Of a stretch of 64,000 nt of DNA, positions 1-8,035 are shown piece by piece. This DNA is from Paenibacillus periandrae (GTDB lineage: Bacteria > Bacillota > Bacilli > Paenibacillales > NBRC-103111). The position numbers were made by a program, and so were the translations under genes. The DNA lies in NCBI RefSeq assembly GCF_022458865.1, contig NZ_JAJNMU010000010.1, positions 248,001 to 312,000 on the forward strand, read 5' to 3'. The notes beneath the pieces are model-generated. The model did not search any database, had not been told where the DNA came from, and worked only from the letters and a program-made list of their open reading frames with translations. Position 1 is the first letter of the stretch, and every line of letters begins with the position of its first letter.

Positions 1-88
1 CCAGGGATCACCCCATATATCGAGCGCATATACGATAGGACAAACTGTGGAAGATCGCTTTTTCATGAGAATGATTATACAATTCGTG

Positions 89-127
89 CTTGCATTTTGC
101 AAGTTTGTACTTGCGTTTTGCAAGTAC
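89..127. promoter_or_regulatory. Twin palindromic operator upstream of the SRPBCC gene
   Basis: Two nearly identical palindromes lie in tandem: CTTGC-ATTTT-GCAAG at 89-103 and GTACTTGC-GTTTT-GCAAGTAC at 107-127. Their centres are 21 bp apart, two helical turns, so two dimers would sit on the same DNA face. The block ends about 50 bp before the start of the SRPBCC gene, where a repressor would act. The regulator is not visible in the window and may lie to the left. An HxlR- or ArsR-type repressor is a guess. Confidence 0.6.
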
Positions 128-178
128 AAGATTTATACTCGGTGTGTAGTCAACAATTAACGAGGGGGGATAACTTGT

Positions 179-655
179 ATGAATCAAAGTTACAGCACTT
201 TTTTTAAGGTAGACCAAAGCCCCGAAGAAGTCTTCGCCGCCATCAATAACGTCCGCGGATGGTGGTCAGAGGAAATTGAGGGCACTACCGACGAACTCGG
301 TGAATTTAAGTACCACCACCAAGATATTCACCGCTGCACCATCCAAATCACCGAGCTTGTTCCAGGTAAAAAGGTTGTTTGGCACATTACAGACAACTAT
401 TTTAACTTCGTAAAGGAAAAGAGTGAGTGGAAGGATACCGACATTGTCTTCGAAATCGACAAGAAAGACGGCAAAACAGAAGTTCGATTTACGCACGTAG
501 GCCTCGTTCCCGCGTATGAGTGCTACGCCGTCTGTACAGACTCCTGGGGCATCTACATAAGCGGCAGCCTTCACGACTTGATCACCAAGGGTAAGGGCCA
601 GCCCAACCAAAGTGAGCAAATTGCAAATAAACACGGCATAGTTAACAATTCTTAG
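179..655 (+). CDS. SRPBCC (AHSA1-like) domain protein
   Basis: This 158-aa cytosolic protein has the START/Bet v1-like pattern of the AHSA1 family: an N-terminal strand followed by SPEEVFAAINNVRGWW, the PGKKVVWHIT strand and a C-terminal LHDLITKGKG helix. Family members bind hydrophobic ligands in a helix-grip cavity. Many stand-alone bacterial members are uncharacterised and sit beside small HTH regulators. The ATG follows a GAGGGGGGA Shine-Dalgarno 8 nt upstream. The upstream twin palindromes suggest tight repression. No catalytic residues can be assigned and the ligand is unknown. Confidence 0.85.
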   Translation: MNQSYSTFFKVDQSPEEVFAAINNVRGWWSEEIEGTTDELGEFKYHHQDIHRCTIQITELVPGKKVVWHITDNYFNFVKEKSEWKDTDIVFEIDKKDGKTEVRFTHVGLVPAYECYAVCTDSWGIYISGSLHDLITKGKGQPNQSEQIANKHGIVNNS

Positions 656-959
656 AAACCCCATGCCATAGACCGAAGGCTCGGCGCTTAGCAACCAAGG
701 CTATGCCAAGAGATTGCGCTGCCTCTTCTCAAAGCGTCGAGCAACGTATTAGCAGTAGTCAACACAGACTCCTGCGGGTTTCTCCCCAAAAAACTATTTG
801 TGATACGGTTCACCTTCAATTATGCGTCCATTCGCAACTTTGGTTTGCCAGTGGTTAAACTCATCATCTCGGTCAGTAAGTCGTGACTCTATAGCATAAT
901 GGATCACAAAATTGAACACATGAGACATGTATGAATTGTTTTTGCTCGGGTGAGGTCGC
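656..959. other. Intergenic stretch with a possible small ORF
   Basis: Most of this 304-nt stretch shows nothing recognisable. On the minus strand an open frame of 44 codons (928 down to 794) reads with a protein-like composition, ending in ANGRIIEGEPYHK. It has no convincing Shine-Dalgarno and could be the tail of a decayed gene. Confidence 0.25.
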
Positions 960-1271
960 TTAAACGATCACAGCCGTCCCGCTTACAGCGACCATCAGCA
1001 TACCCTCTCGAATGACTTCGTAATCAATATCGACTCCGACAATCGCGTTAGCTCCCATCCCCGAGGCTTTCTGGGTCATTTCAGCAAATGCCGCATCTCT
1101 CGCTTCCTGAAGTTTGCCTTCGTAAGCGCGCGAGCGCCCCCCTACGAGGTCGGTAATCGACGCCTTAAAGTCTCTGAATACGTTGGCTCCCATAATGACT
1201 TCACCGGTGGCAATGCCCAGATACTGCTTGATCGGGGAACCTTCAATAGTTGGTGTAGTGGTTATTATCAT
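960..1271 (-). CDS. YbjQ/UPF0145 family protein
   Basis: This 103-aa protein matches the YbjQ (UPF0145) family, a compact beta-rich fold proposed to form pentamers and sometimes labelled a heavy-metal-binding domain. Diagnostic segments are TTPTIEGSPIKQYLG near the N-terminus, GEVIMGANVFRDF, the AFAEMTQKASGMGANAIVGV block and the C-terminal VAVSGTAVIV. Length is typical of the family. A GAGGAAA-type Shine-Dalgarno precedes the ATG. Biochemical role is unproven in this family. The next gene downstream in the same direction is unclear, so it may be monocistronic. Confidence 0.88.
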   Translation of the reverse strand: MIITTTPTIEGSPIKQYLGIATGEVIMGANVFRDFKASITDLVGGRSRAYEGKLQEARDAAFAEMTQKASGMGANAIVGVDIDYEVIREGMLMVAVSGTAVIV

Positions 1272-1298
1272 AAATTTTCCTCCTCAATTGGCCTAGTA

Positions 1299-1854
1299 CT
1301 ACTGTCTTTCCACCTCAAAGCCTTCCTTCTCCAGCAATGGAACTACACCCTGGTCGCCCAGCATATGCAGCATTCCAACTACATCCATATACGTTTCTTT
1401 TTTATCGCTGTTCAGACAGCCTCTAATCTGCTCGGCCATTCCTAACAAAGCCGCGGCTTCCATCGGATTGCTGCTTGGTGATAAGGGTAACCTGACGTAG
1501 AGACTGGTTCCAGACAGCTTGATAGCCTACAGTTTCAGCGACAAAGCGGAGCGGTACTTACGTGACATTCTGGATTAGCTTTGGCGCTGCTTCCAGCTTA
1601 ACTGCTTTGCCGTTTGCAATAGCATCTATGCTGCCTATTTGAATGGAAAAGGAGAGACCTTCTTTGGCACCGCTGACGGTTTGGATCGCTTCATCCCAAT
1701 TCACTTTGACATCCAGCTTCTCCAGAATTGGGCGCATCGAGACGAGTGTCACCCCATTTTCTAAAATCGGTTCGGACTTGCTGAATTTACCTGGATAAGC
1801 TGCTTGTCCTCCTTTCATATGAAAGCTGCTCATTCCCAATCCTACCAGCCCCAA
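1299..1854 (-). pseudogene. Decayed copper-amine-oxidase-like stalk-domain protein
   Basis: The frame from 1854 reads as a stalk domain (copper amine oxidase N-terminal-like repeat common in secreted Paenibacillus proteins): ILENGVTLVSMRPILEKL, then KLEAAPKLIQNVT. A TAA at 1558-1560 stands where the family has Tyr (NVT-Y-VPLRFVAETVG), and the same frame continues beyond it with VPLRFVAETVGYQAVWNQ. Near 1460-1490 the coding sense moves to another frame, which reads NPMEAAALLGMAEQIRGC and ends in KEGFEVERQ at 1299. The 5' end also lacks a credible start: the first possible codon is TTG and the frame upstream is stopped. I see one nonsense change, one frameshift and a lost start, so the gene is inactive. 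Confidence 0.75.
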
Positions 1855-1857
1855 TGA

Positions 1858-1920
1858 AACAGAACCTAAACGAAAAGATAAACATCAGCTTAACTTTGCT
1901 CCTACTGTTTAGGTTCTGTT
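1858..1920. repeat. 14-bp inverted repeat ahead of the response regulator
   Basis: AACAGAACCTAAAC (1858-1871) is repeated in perfect inverse as GTTTAGGTTCTGTT (1907-1920). A second smaller inverted pair, CAGCTTAAC (1886-1894) and GTTAAGCTG (1918-1926), overlaps it. The block separates the dead stalk gene from the response regulator and could be an operator, or the scar of the event that removed the stalk gene's start. Confidence 0.5.
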
Positions 1921-1956
1921 AAGCTGATTATGCTACTATGTAAATGGGTGAAAACA

Positions 1957-2691
1957 ATGACAAATCTATCTGATATTAAAATCGCAATCGTCGACGACGA
2001 GCCTTCGATTGTTACGATGCTGCAAATGGTGTTACGCAGGGAAGGGTTTCATCAGCTGTACGCAGCTTCCACCTGTGCAGAAGCTCTCGATTTAGCGAAG
2101 CGCGAAGCCCCCGATATTATCCTGCTCGATATTATGCTCCCCGACGGCAGCGGCCTTGAGCTTTGCTCCAAGCTCCGCGAATACGGGAATCCGCATATTT
2201 TGTTTCTGACTGCCAAAGCTTCCGATCTCGATGTCCTGCGAGGTTTCGCCATGGGCGGGGACGATTATATTACGAAGCCCTTCAATCCTCTGGAGGTGGC
2301 CGCAAGAATTCAGGCGCGCATACGCCGATTGGAGCCAGAAGCTACGACGTCCAGTCCGGCGAAACGGCCCGAACCGGGGATTTATCGGTTTGGCCGCTTC
2401 ACCGTCAACGAGGCGGAGGGTGAACTAATCGTGGAAGGACAGCCAGTTCCTTGCCCTGCGCAGGTGTTTCAGCTGCTGTTGCACTTCTGTAAGTTTCCCG
2501 GCATCGTATTTTCCAAAACACAGCTCTACGACAAGGTTTGGGGGATCAACGGACAGGGCGATGATTCGACCGTAATGGTACATATCCGGCGCATCCGGGA
2601 GCGAATCGAAATCGATCCTGGTAACCCGAAGCTGCTGCTTACCGTACGCGGGCTTGGTTACAAGCTGGTGAAGGAGCCGCAGGAGCGATGA
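1957..2691 (+). CDS. OmpR/PhoB-family response regulator
   Basis: This 244-aa protein is a DNA-binding response regulator. The receiver domain occupies about residues 6-120, with the acidic pair IVDDE, phospho-acceptor Asp58 in LLDIMLPDGSG and the conserved Lys in DDYITKPF. The winged-helix output domain runs from about 140 to 240 and ends in VRGLGYKLV. An upstream in-frame ATG at 1930 exists, but 1957 is preferred because GGGTG precedes it and the protein then starts like its family. It overlaps the next gene by 4 nt (ATGA), so it is translationally coupled to its kinase. Target genes are not evident. Confidence 0.92.
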   Translation: MTNLSDIKIAIVDDEPSIVTMLQMVLRREGFHQLYAASTCAEALDLAKREAPDIILLDIMLPDGSGLELCSKLREYGNPHILFLTAKASDLDVLRGFAMGGDDYITKPFNPLEVAARIQARIRRLEPEATTSSPAKRPEPGIYRFGRFTVNEAEGELIVEGQPVPCPAQVFQLLLHFCKFPGIVFSKTQLYDKVWGINGQGDDSTVMVHIRRIRERIEIDPGNPKLLLTVRGLGYKLVKEPQER

Positions 2692-4427
2692 AGATCCAAC
2701 AGCGCATGGCCTTTCACTTCACATATCAATTGATCTTCTATGCCCTGCTTATTGTGGCTATTACTCTGGTTGCCTGCATCCTGTTCTTCCAGAACATGAC
2801 GAGCAATGAGATACGCCGGAACTTTCCAGTTGGCGTCCTGCAACAGATCGCTCAAGAAGCTCATTACAAGGACGGGACCATTCAGACCTCACCCGAGTGG
2901 GATAAGCTCATCAAGGAGAAAGGCATGTGGCTGCAGGTTGTCAGTGCCGAAGGAGAAGTGATCTACGCCGTCAATACAGCTCCGTATCAGATGCTGCAAA
3001 CCTCTTACTCCATCGCTCAACTGCTCGATATTCAAGAGACACGGACGCTCGGGTCATATGCCGTACACACTCAGCTGAATTTTTCTTTCCAGGATCCGCT
3101 TCTGTATATGCTGGGCTACCCCAGTCCTGACCTTGATCAGCTTGTGGCCTGGTTCGATGCCTATGGGCAGCAGGGAATCGTGCGTAGCGAAGCGGTTCCC
3201 CTCTTGGACCAGCGGGTTCGCGAAACTGGCAGCTATCTGCAGGTGATCGATCCCGAGAGCCATATCGTACAAGGCATCGGCGATGGAGCATACGTGAAGA
3301 AGGCGTATCGACCGCTGGATATTCTGGCCATCCAGCAATCGCCCAGCAACTATGACACGAATATTGTCGCCCATAGGGACAAGCTGAGCGGAATGACGTG
3401 GATCCTCTATACAACCCATGCAGCAGGAGCCCCTCTGAAGCATCCTGTGATGGAAACAGCAACGCGTGGACTCGTCTGGTTTGCAGTTCTGATCCTGCTC
3501 TTGGCGCTGCCGATCTCCATCTGGCATGGCTACCGCTACGCTCAGCCGCTGATTCTGTTCGCAGGCTGGTTCGAACGCATGGGCTGTGGACAGTACGATC
3601 AGGTACTGACCGCCAAGGACATGCGCAAGGTGTTCCGTCGCAACGGCATGCTGCGCATCCGCTACAGGCTCTACAAGGAGGTAATTGAATCCTTCTATCA
3701 AATGACTCATCAATTGGCTCAAATCGAAAAGGAACGCGAGAGACTGGAAAAGGCGCAAGCAGAGTGGATGTCAGGGATTTCCCACGATCTGCGCACACCA
3801 CTGGCCACAATTCAAGGCTATGGGTATATGCTGGAGAGCTTGCCTGAGCAATGGAGCCAAGAGGAGATGCGCATCATGGGCTCGACGATCCGGGAAAAGG
3901 GGGACTATATGCTGGAGCTGATATCCGACTTCTCATTGATTCACCAGCTCAAGCAGGGCGATTCGATCATGGAGCTTCGGGAAATCGACTTGGTAGAGCT
4001 GGTGCGCCGCTCTGTACTGAAGTACGTCAACGACGCCACGATGTCTGAGTATCAGTTTCACTACGTTGGGGAGGAGAAGCACCTGCTGGTACAGGCAGAT
4101 GAAACCTGGCTGCAGCGGCTGATGGACAATCTGCTGTCCAACGCCGTGAAGCATAACCCGCAGGGTGTGATCGTAACCGTCTCTGTTGGCAGGTTGAACA
4201 ACAAGGCATGCATCCGAGTAATCGATAATGGCAAAGGGATGGATGAGGAAACGTTGCATCATTTGTTCAATCGCTACTACCGGGGAACGAATACTGTAGA
4301 ATCGACGCATGGCTCCGGGCTCGGGATGAGCATCGCCAAATCCATCGTGGAAGCGCACGGCGGCGAAATCCAGGTACAATCCAAAGTGTGGCAAGGCACG
4401 AAAATTGAGATCCTGCTGCCTTGCTGA
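2688..4427 (+). CDS. Membrane sensor histidine kinase, partner of the 1957 regulator
   Basis: This 579-aa kinase has an N-terminal membrane segment (about 15-37), a large extracytoplasmic sensor of about 230 residues, a second membrane segment (about 260-285) and a coiled-coil linker. The dimerisation/phosphotransfer helix carries His366 in SGISHDLRTPLA. The ATP-binding domain shows the N box DNLLSNAVKHNP, G1 DNGKGM and G2 GSGLGMSI. No clear HAMP signature was found between membrane and catalytic parts. The sensor is not of a type I recognise, so the stimulus is unknown. Confidence 0.9.
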   Translation: MKIQQRMAFHFTYQLIFYALLIVAITLVACILFFQNMTSNEIRRNFPVGVLQQIAQEAHYKDGTIQTSPEWDKLIKEKGMWLQVVSAEGEVIYAVNTAPYQMLQTSYSIAQLLDIQETRTLGSYAVHTQLNFSFQDPLLYMLGYPSPDLDQLVAWFDAYGQQGIVRSEAVPLLDQRVRETGSYLQVIDPESHIVQGIGDGAYVKKAYRPLDILAIQQSPSNYDTNIVAHRDKLSGMTWILYTTHAAGAPLKHPVMETATRGLVWFAVLILLLALPISIWHGYRYAQPLILFAGWFERMGCGQYDQVLTAKDMRKVFRRNGMLRIRYRLYKEVIESFYQMTHQLAQIEKERERLEKAQAEWMSGISHDLRTPLATIQGYGYMLESLPEQWSQEEMRIMGSTIREKGDYMLELISDFSLIHQLKQGDSIMELREIDLVELVRRSVLKYVNDATMSEYQFHYVGEEKHLLVQADETWLQRLMDNLLSNAVKHNPQGVIVTVSVGRLNNKACIRVIDNGKGMDEETLHHLFNRYYRGTNTVESTHGSGLGMSIAKSIVEAHGGEIQVQSKVWQGTKIEILLPC

Positions 4428-4449
4428 ATAACGGTAGGCTCCGGAATTT

Positions 4450-4487
4450 GCTCCAGCGGGTAGTGTCGGTTGCTAACCTGCTGGAGC
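4450..4487 (+). terminator. Stem-loop after the two-component operon
   Basis: GCTCCAGCGGGTA pairs with TAACCTGCTGGAGC around a short loop, 22 nt after the kinase stop. There is no clean T-run, so termination is plausible but not strong. The remaining sequence to 4626 holds nothing else recognised. Confidence 0.5.
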
Positions 4488-4626
4488 CTTCAATAACCAG
4501 ATAATACCTTTTTACCCAAATATTTTCTCGCGAAATCAATGAACTTGTATGAACTTATTAATTTGTAGAACATACACGGGCCCGATAATTCAACGTTAAG
4601 CCTGATACGTATTATTACAATTAGGA

Positions 4627-4944
4627 CTACCTCAGACTGAGCATAAGTGGATTTCTCGTAACCGGTGTCCTGCCTGGTCCCCAGCCCACCTTTTCCCTAT
4701 AGCCTCCAATTAAGCCTTCGCCAGCCACCTCTTGCTCGGTGATGAGAGTAACATGATCTGGATCTGGAGCCACATATAGAGCATCCACGGGACAATATAA
4801 TTCGCACATAAAACAGGTTTGGCAGTCACTCTGCCGGGCAATAACAGGGATACCATCATCTATACGATCGAACACATTGGTCGGACATACCGAAACGCAT
4901 AAATTGCACTGAATGCATTTGGAATCACTCACGATTTCAATCAA
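4627..4944 (-). CDS. 2x[4Fe-4S] ferredoxin
   Basis: This 105-aa protein has two cluster motifs, CIQCNLCVSVCP and CQTCFMCELYCP, typical of bacterial 8Fe ferredoxins, with an extension of about 45 residues at the C-terminus. The chosen start is a TTG at 4944 that overlaps the TGA of the flavoprotein gene and has GGAAAGGTGG upstream. A longer open frame exists but would sit deep in the flavoprotein gene. As the last gene of the seven-gene operon, directly behind an AprA-like flavoprotein, it probably passes electrons to or from that flavoprotein, as AprB does for AprA. The pairing is inference from order and overlap. Confidence 0.9.
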   Translation of the reverse strand: MIEIVSDSKCIQCNLCVSVCPTNVFDRIDDGIPVIARQSDCQTCFMCELYCPVDALYVAPDPDHVTLITEQEVAGEGLIGGYREKVGWGPGRTPVTRNPLMLSLR

Positions 4945-6545
4945 AGTGCAGCCACCTTTCCTACCACTTGCTCTGGCTTCACCCATACCCGATCCAGCCC
5001 ACCGCTAACCAAGCGATAGTGCTGGTTGGCATCAATATTAGGAAAATCCACTCGTCGGTGCATACCGCGGGTTTCTGTCCTGAATTTCGCCGATTCGTAC
5101 ATCCAGCGAGCTGTAGCCGTCATGGCCAATGCTTCACGTGCCTTATACCCTTGTGCATTCAAAGTAATCGCTTGATCCCTCTGCTGCTTCCATAGCTCGT
5201 CGAGCCGCCCCAATGAATCGTTAAGAACCTTGTCCGTCCGGAACAGGTTACGGTCGTAAGGGTGTACTTCCTCTTTGACTGCCTCCACATACTCCTGCAC
5301 CTTGCCAGGCGATGGGTCGGACTGCTGGCTCGTAAGCGGAGATGTGGACAAACCCAGCAGGCTTCTGTCCTCAGCTTTACCGCTTAAAGCCAATGCAAAT
5401 TCGGCAGCACCTTGCCCGGCAAAGGAGCCTGAGGACATGGCCCAAGCTGCATTATGGCTGCCCCCACCGGTAAAGCCTCCGCAAATAAATTCACGGGTTG
5501 CCGCATCACCGGCCGCATAGAGCCCCGACACCTTTGTAGCACAGGTTTCGTCGATAACATGGATACCCCCGGTTCCCCGAACCGTGCCTTCCAGACGAAG
5601 TGTAACCGGAAAGGAATCCCTGAAAGGGTCAATTCCTAGCCGATCAAAGGGAAGGAAAAAGTTCGTCTGGCCCACTCGAAGTATGGGCTTCATTTCCTCC
5701 GGCACCTGGTCCAAGCAAGCATATACCTGCCGCCCTTGCAGCAGGTTCCTCGCTATCACAGAACGTCCGCGATGTGAAGCAGCCCCTTCCACGACCGTGC
5801 CATCCTCATGATAAAAGCTGGCGTACCTGTAATAGGCCGTTTTCGTTACCGAGGAAAAGGTTGGCGATATGGCATAGGCATTGGAGAACTCCATGCCAGA
5901 AAGCTCTGCACCCGCTTCAGCAGCCAATAGATACCCATCCCCTGTCAATACATTACAGCCGAGCGCCTTGCTAAGGAAGGCACAGCCACCCGTCGCGATG
6001 ACAACTGCACCCGCACGAACGATCCAGGATTCGTTGGTTTGGCTGCGCACACCCCTTGCCCCGGCCACACCATGAGCATCCGCCAGCAGCTCAAGCGCCG
6101 GGCTATGGTCTAATACCTTCACCCCAGCCTTTTGTACCAGCTTCCGCATCATTTTCATATATTCCGGTCCTTGCAGCGCCCGGATTTGCACCGCCCCATG
6201 CTCATCCGCCGGAAAAGGGTAACCCCATTGTGCTAAATGATTCATTCGCTCGTATGCTTTGTCCAGCACCCTGTTCATCCATCTGTCCTCAGAAAGCTGG
6301 CCACCCAGATCATACCTGCCCAGCTTGGCCTCTTGCCGGAGCTTATCGTCAGGCTGGATATACCAGACACCTGTTCCGGATGGAGCGGTCGCACCGCTTG
6401 AACCCAAGTAGCCTTTGTCCACAAGCGCCACCTTGGCTCCACCATTGGCGGCAGATATTGCCGACCACGCACCAGCAGGTCCGCCACCAATGACCAATAC
6501 ATCCACATTTAATTCCAAATCCGCTTTCAGTTTTGTTTCGCCCAT
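4941..6545 (-). CDS. FAD-dependent oxidoreductase of the fumarate reductase/AprA flavoprotein type
   Basis: This 534-aa soluble flavoprotein opens with the dinucleotide-binding motif VLVIGGGPAGAWSA (Rossmann Gly cluster at about 20-25), followed by the GSSGATAPSGTG segment that binds FAD in succinate dehydrogenase/fumarate reductase-type proteins. The C-terminal cap shows GGIHVIDET, GLYAAGDAA and FTGGGSHNAAWAMSSG. It resembles the alpha subunit of adenylylsulfate reductase more than SdhA, because it pairs with a 2x[4Fe-4S] ferredoxin. The ATG at 6545 has GGAGGT 7 nt upstream. A TTG at 6560 lies inside that site and was rejected. The substrate is unknown. In context it may oxidise a product of, or feed electrons to, the HpaB-like proteins. 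Confidence 0.88.
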   Translation of the reverse strand: MGETKLKADLELNVDVLVIGGGPAGAWSAISAANGGAKVALVDKGYLGSSGATAPSGTGVWYIQPDDKLRQEAKLGRYDLGGQLSEDRWMNRVLDKAYERMNHLAQWGYPFPADEHGAVQIRALQGPEYMKMMRKLVQKAGVKVLDHSPALELLADAHGVAGARGVRSQTNESWIVRAGAVVIATGGCAFLSKALGCNVLTGDGYLLAAEAGAELSGMEFSNAYAISPTFSSVTKTAYYRYASFYHEDGTVVEGAASHRGRSVIARNLLQGRQVYACLDQVPEEMKPILRVGQTNFFLPFDRLGIDPFRDSFPVTLRLEGTVRGTGGIHVIDETCATKVSGLYAAGDAATREFICGGFTGGGSHNAAWAMSSGSFAGQGAAEFALALSGKAEDRSLLGLSTSPLTSQQSDPSPGKVQEYVEAVKEEVHPYDRNLFRTDKVLNDSLGRLDELWKQQRDQAITLNAQGYKAREALAMTATARWMYESAKFRTETRGMHRRVDFPNIDANQHYRLVSGGLDRVWVKPEQVVGKVAAL

Positions 6546-6562
6546 TCTGAATACCTCCAACC

Positions 6563-8035
6563 TTAGTAGTGATGAAACGTGCTGCTCAGCAAGTGCTCCT
6601 GCACTTTATCGATAAGCGGCTGCTTGTTATATTCGACATATTGCCTTGCATAGGTCCTTATAGGATCTCCAGCATAGTACCTCTCATATAGTTCGTGGCG
6701 CGCACCAAGCTGGCTGCCAACCAGCTCCCAAGCCAGCTTCAGCAGCTTTACCCGCTCTTCGGCACCACGGTCTGCACCACGGTAATAAGCCTGAAGCTGC
6801 AAACCCAACGGCCCGCGAAATTCAGCAAGCGTCGAAGGAGCCTGAAGCAATCCCGCTCCTGAGAGCTGCTGCAAAATTTCGATCGCTCTTGGATAATAGC
6901 GATTCCCGAGATTTTTGGCTGTCGTCATCAGCCCGCTATCCAAAAGCCAAACGCCCGAAGCATCATCCAGCTTGGCTTCATGCTCCGCTGACAACAGTAG
7001 AGCTTTGATGGACTCCAGCTGGTACAATAGCTCAGCCAGCTTTTCCTTCACATGGGCGAATTTCTTAATCCCTATCGAATCCGCCAGCTCATTGCCAACA
7101 GCCGCGACAAACTCTAGCTTGCTGACCAGCCTGACAATGCTTTCGTGCAAGCCGAGCCCGCTGCCAACCGCTGTGGAGCGAACTTTCCAGAGCAGCTCGG
7201 GATCCTCCTTGACCAGCACCCGCTCCCAAGGGATCAGGGCGTCATCGAAGACCAGTACGGCATCCATCTCGTCAAAACGCGAGCTGAGCGGTTGGTTTTC
7301 TTCATCCTCTGAGGCAAAGGATTCCCGGCAAATCAGGTGCAACCCCGGTGTATTCACAGCAACCATAAGCAGAAGCGCGTAAGGCTTTTCCTCTGACGTC
7401 TTCTTAGCCAAGGGGGATACGATAATTTCATCCATGTAGGGGCTGCCAGTTGCCAGCATTTTAGCTCCACGGACAATGATCCCATCCTCAGTCTCACGTA
7501 CGATACGCAATGCTGTGTACAAACCTCCAAGCTCAGAGGAAAGCTTGGTCCTGTCAATCTGAGGGTCGTGACCGGCGGAAGTCACCATAAGATCATGATC
7601 CCGGACGTACCGGTAATAATTGGCTATTTTAATCGAGTAATAAGGATCCCTGGACTGGAGCAAGTCCCGGCCGACATAGAGGCTCGCCACCTGCCCGCGA
7701 TAAGTTCCGCCTACCCGGCTCATTACACCAAAGGTCGCGTCCGACCAAATTTTGAATGAACGGCTGCGCCGGAATATATCCTCCTTCTGCTCTGGAATCA
7801 GAAAGGCCATGTTGGCCCGGGCTCCTGTTTCTGTCTCATAGACCAATTGCGGGGCAAGCACCGGGTCATCCTGTAAATCAAGAATACCCGCTACAGATTT
7901 AATCGTTCCACGAAAATCGGGATGGCTCGCAATATGTTCGACCAGCTTCCCATCCAGCCACACCTTCCTGCCATCATTTAAGCGTTGTATAAATCTCGAC
8001 CCTGAGCTTGTACCCGTGTTTGATCCTGCTAGCAT
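6563..8035 (-). CDS. 4-hydroxyphenylacetate 3-hydroxylase (HpaB) family protein
   Basis: This 490-aa protein is an HpaB-family flavin-dependent monooxygenase with an acyl-CoA-dehydrogenase-like fold. Family landmarks are SGSRFIQRLNDGRKVWLDG at the start, FGVMSRVGGTYRG (Arg107, Tyr112), DPQIDR near 157-162, DGIIVRGAKMLATGSP, SSRFDEMDAVLVFDDALIPWERVLV and GSQLGARHELYERYYAG. In my manual alignment with E. coli HpaB, the active-site His of the NHAIVNPPIDR stretch is replaced by Ser153, so a simple phenol may not be the substrate. No HpaC-type flavin reductase is present nearby. The ATG has GGGAGAGG upstream and overlaps the previous gene by 7 nt. Confidence 0.88.
   Translation of the reverse strand: MLAGSNTGTSSGSRFIQRLNDGRKVWLDGKLVEHIASHPDFRGTIKSVAGILDLQDDPVLAPQLVYETETGARANMAFLIPEQKEDIFRRSRSFKIWSDATFGVMSRVGGTYRGQVASLYVGRDLLQSRDPYYSIKIANYYRYVRDHDLMVTSAGHDPQIDRTKLSSELGGLYTALRIVRETEDGIIVRGAKMLATGSPYMDEIIVSPLAKKTSEEKPYALLLMVAVNTPGLHLICRESFASEDEENQPLSSRFDEMDAVLVFDDALIPWERVLVKEDPELLWKVRSTAVGSGLGLHESIVRLVSKLEFVAAVGNELADSIGIKKFAHVKEKLAELLYQLESIKALLLSAEHEAKLDDASGVWLLDSGLMTTAKNLGNRYYPRAIEILQQLSGAGLLQAPSTLAEFRGPLGLQLQAYYRGADRGAEERVKLLKLAWELVGSQLGARHELYERYYAGDPIRTYARQYVEYNKQPLIDKVQEHLLSSTFHHY

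Noticed and set aside
266..694. Long minus-strand frame (142 codons) opposite the SRPBCC gene
   Set aside because: It is fully antisense to a gene with clear family features and has no ribosome site.
2971..3810. Two long minus-strand frames (up to 279 codons) inside the sensor kinase
   Set aside because: They are antisense shadows in GC-rich coding DNA, rich in Arg, Ser and Cys, without motifs. The kinase on the other strand is unambiguous.
6056..6493. 145-codon plus-strand frame in the flavoprotein gene
   Set aside because: It is Pro/His-rich shadow text opposite a conserved FAD domain.
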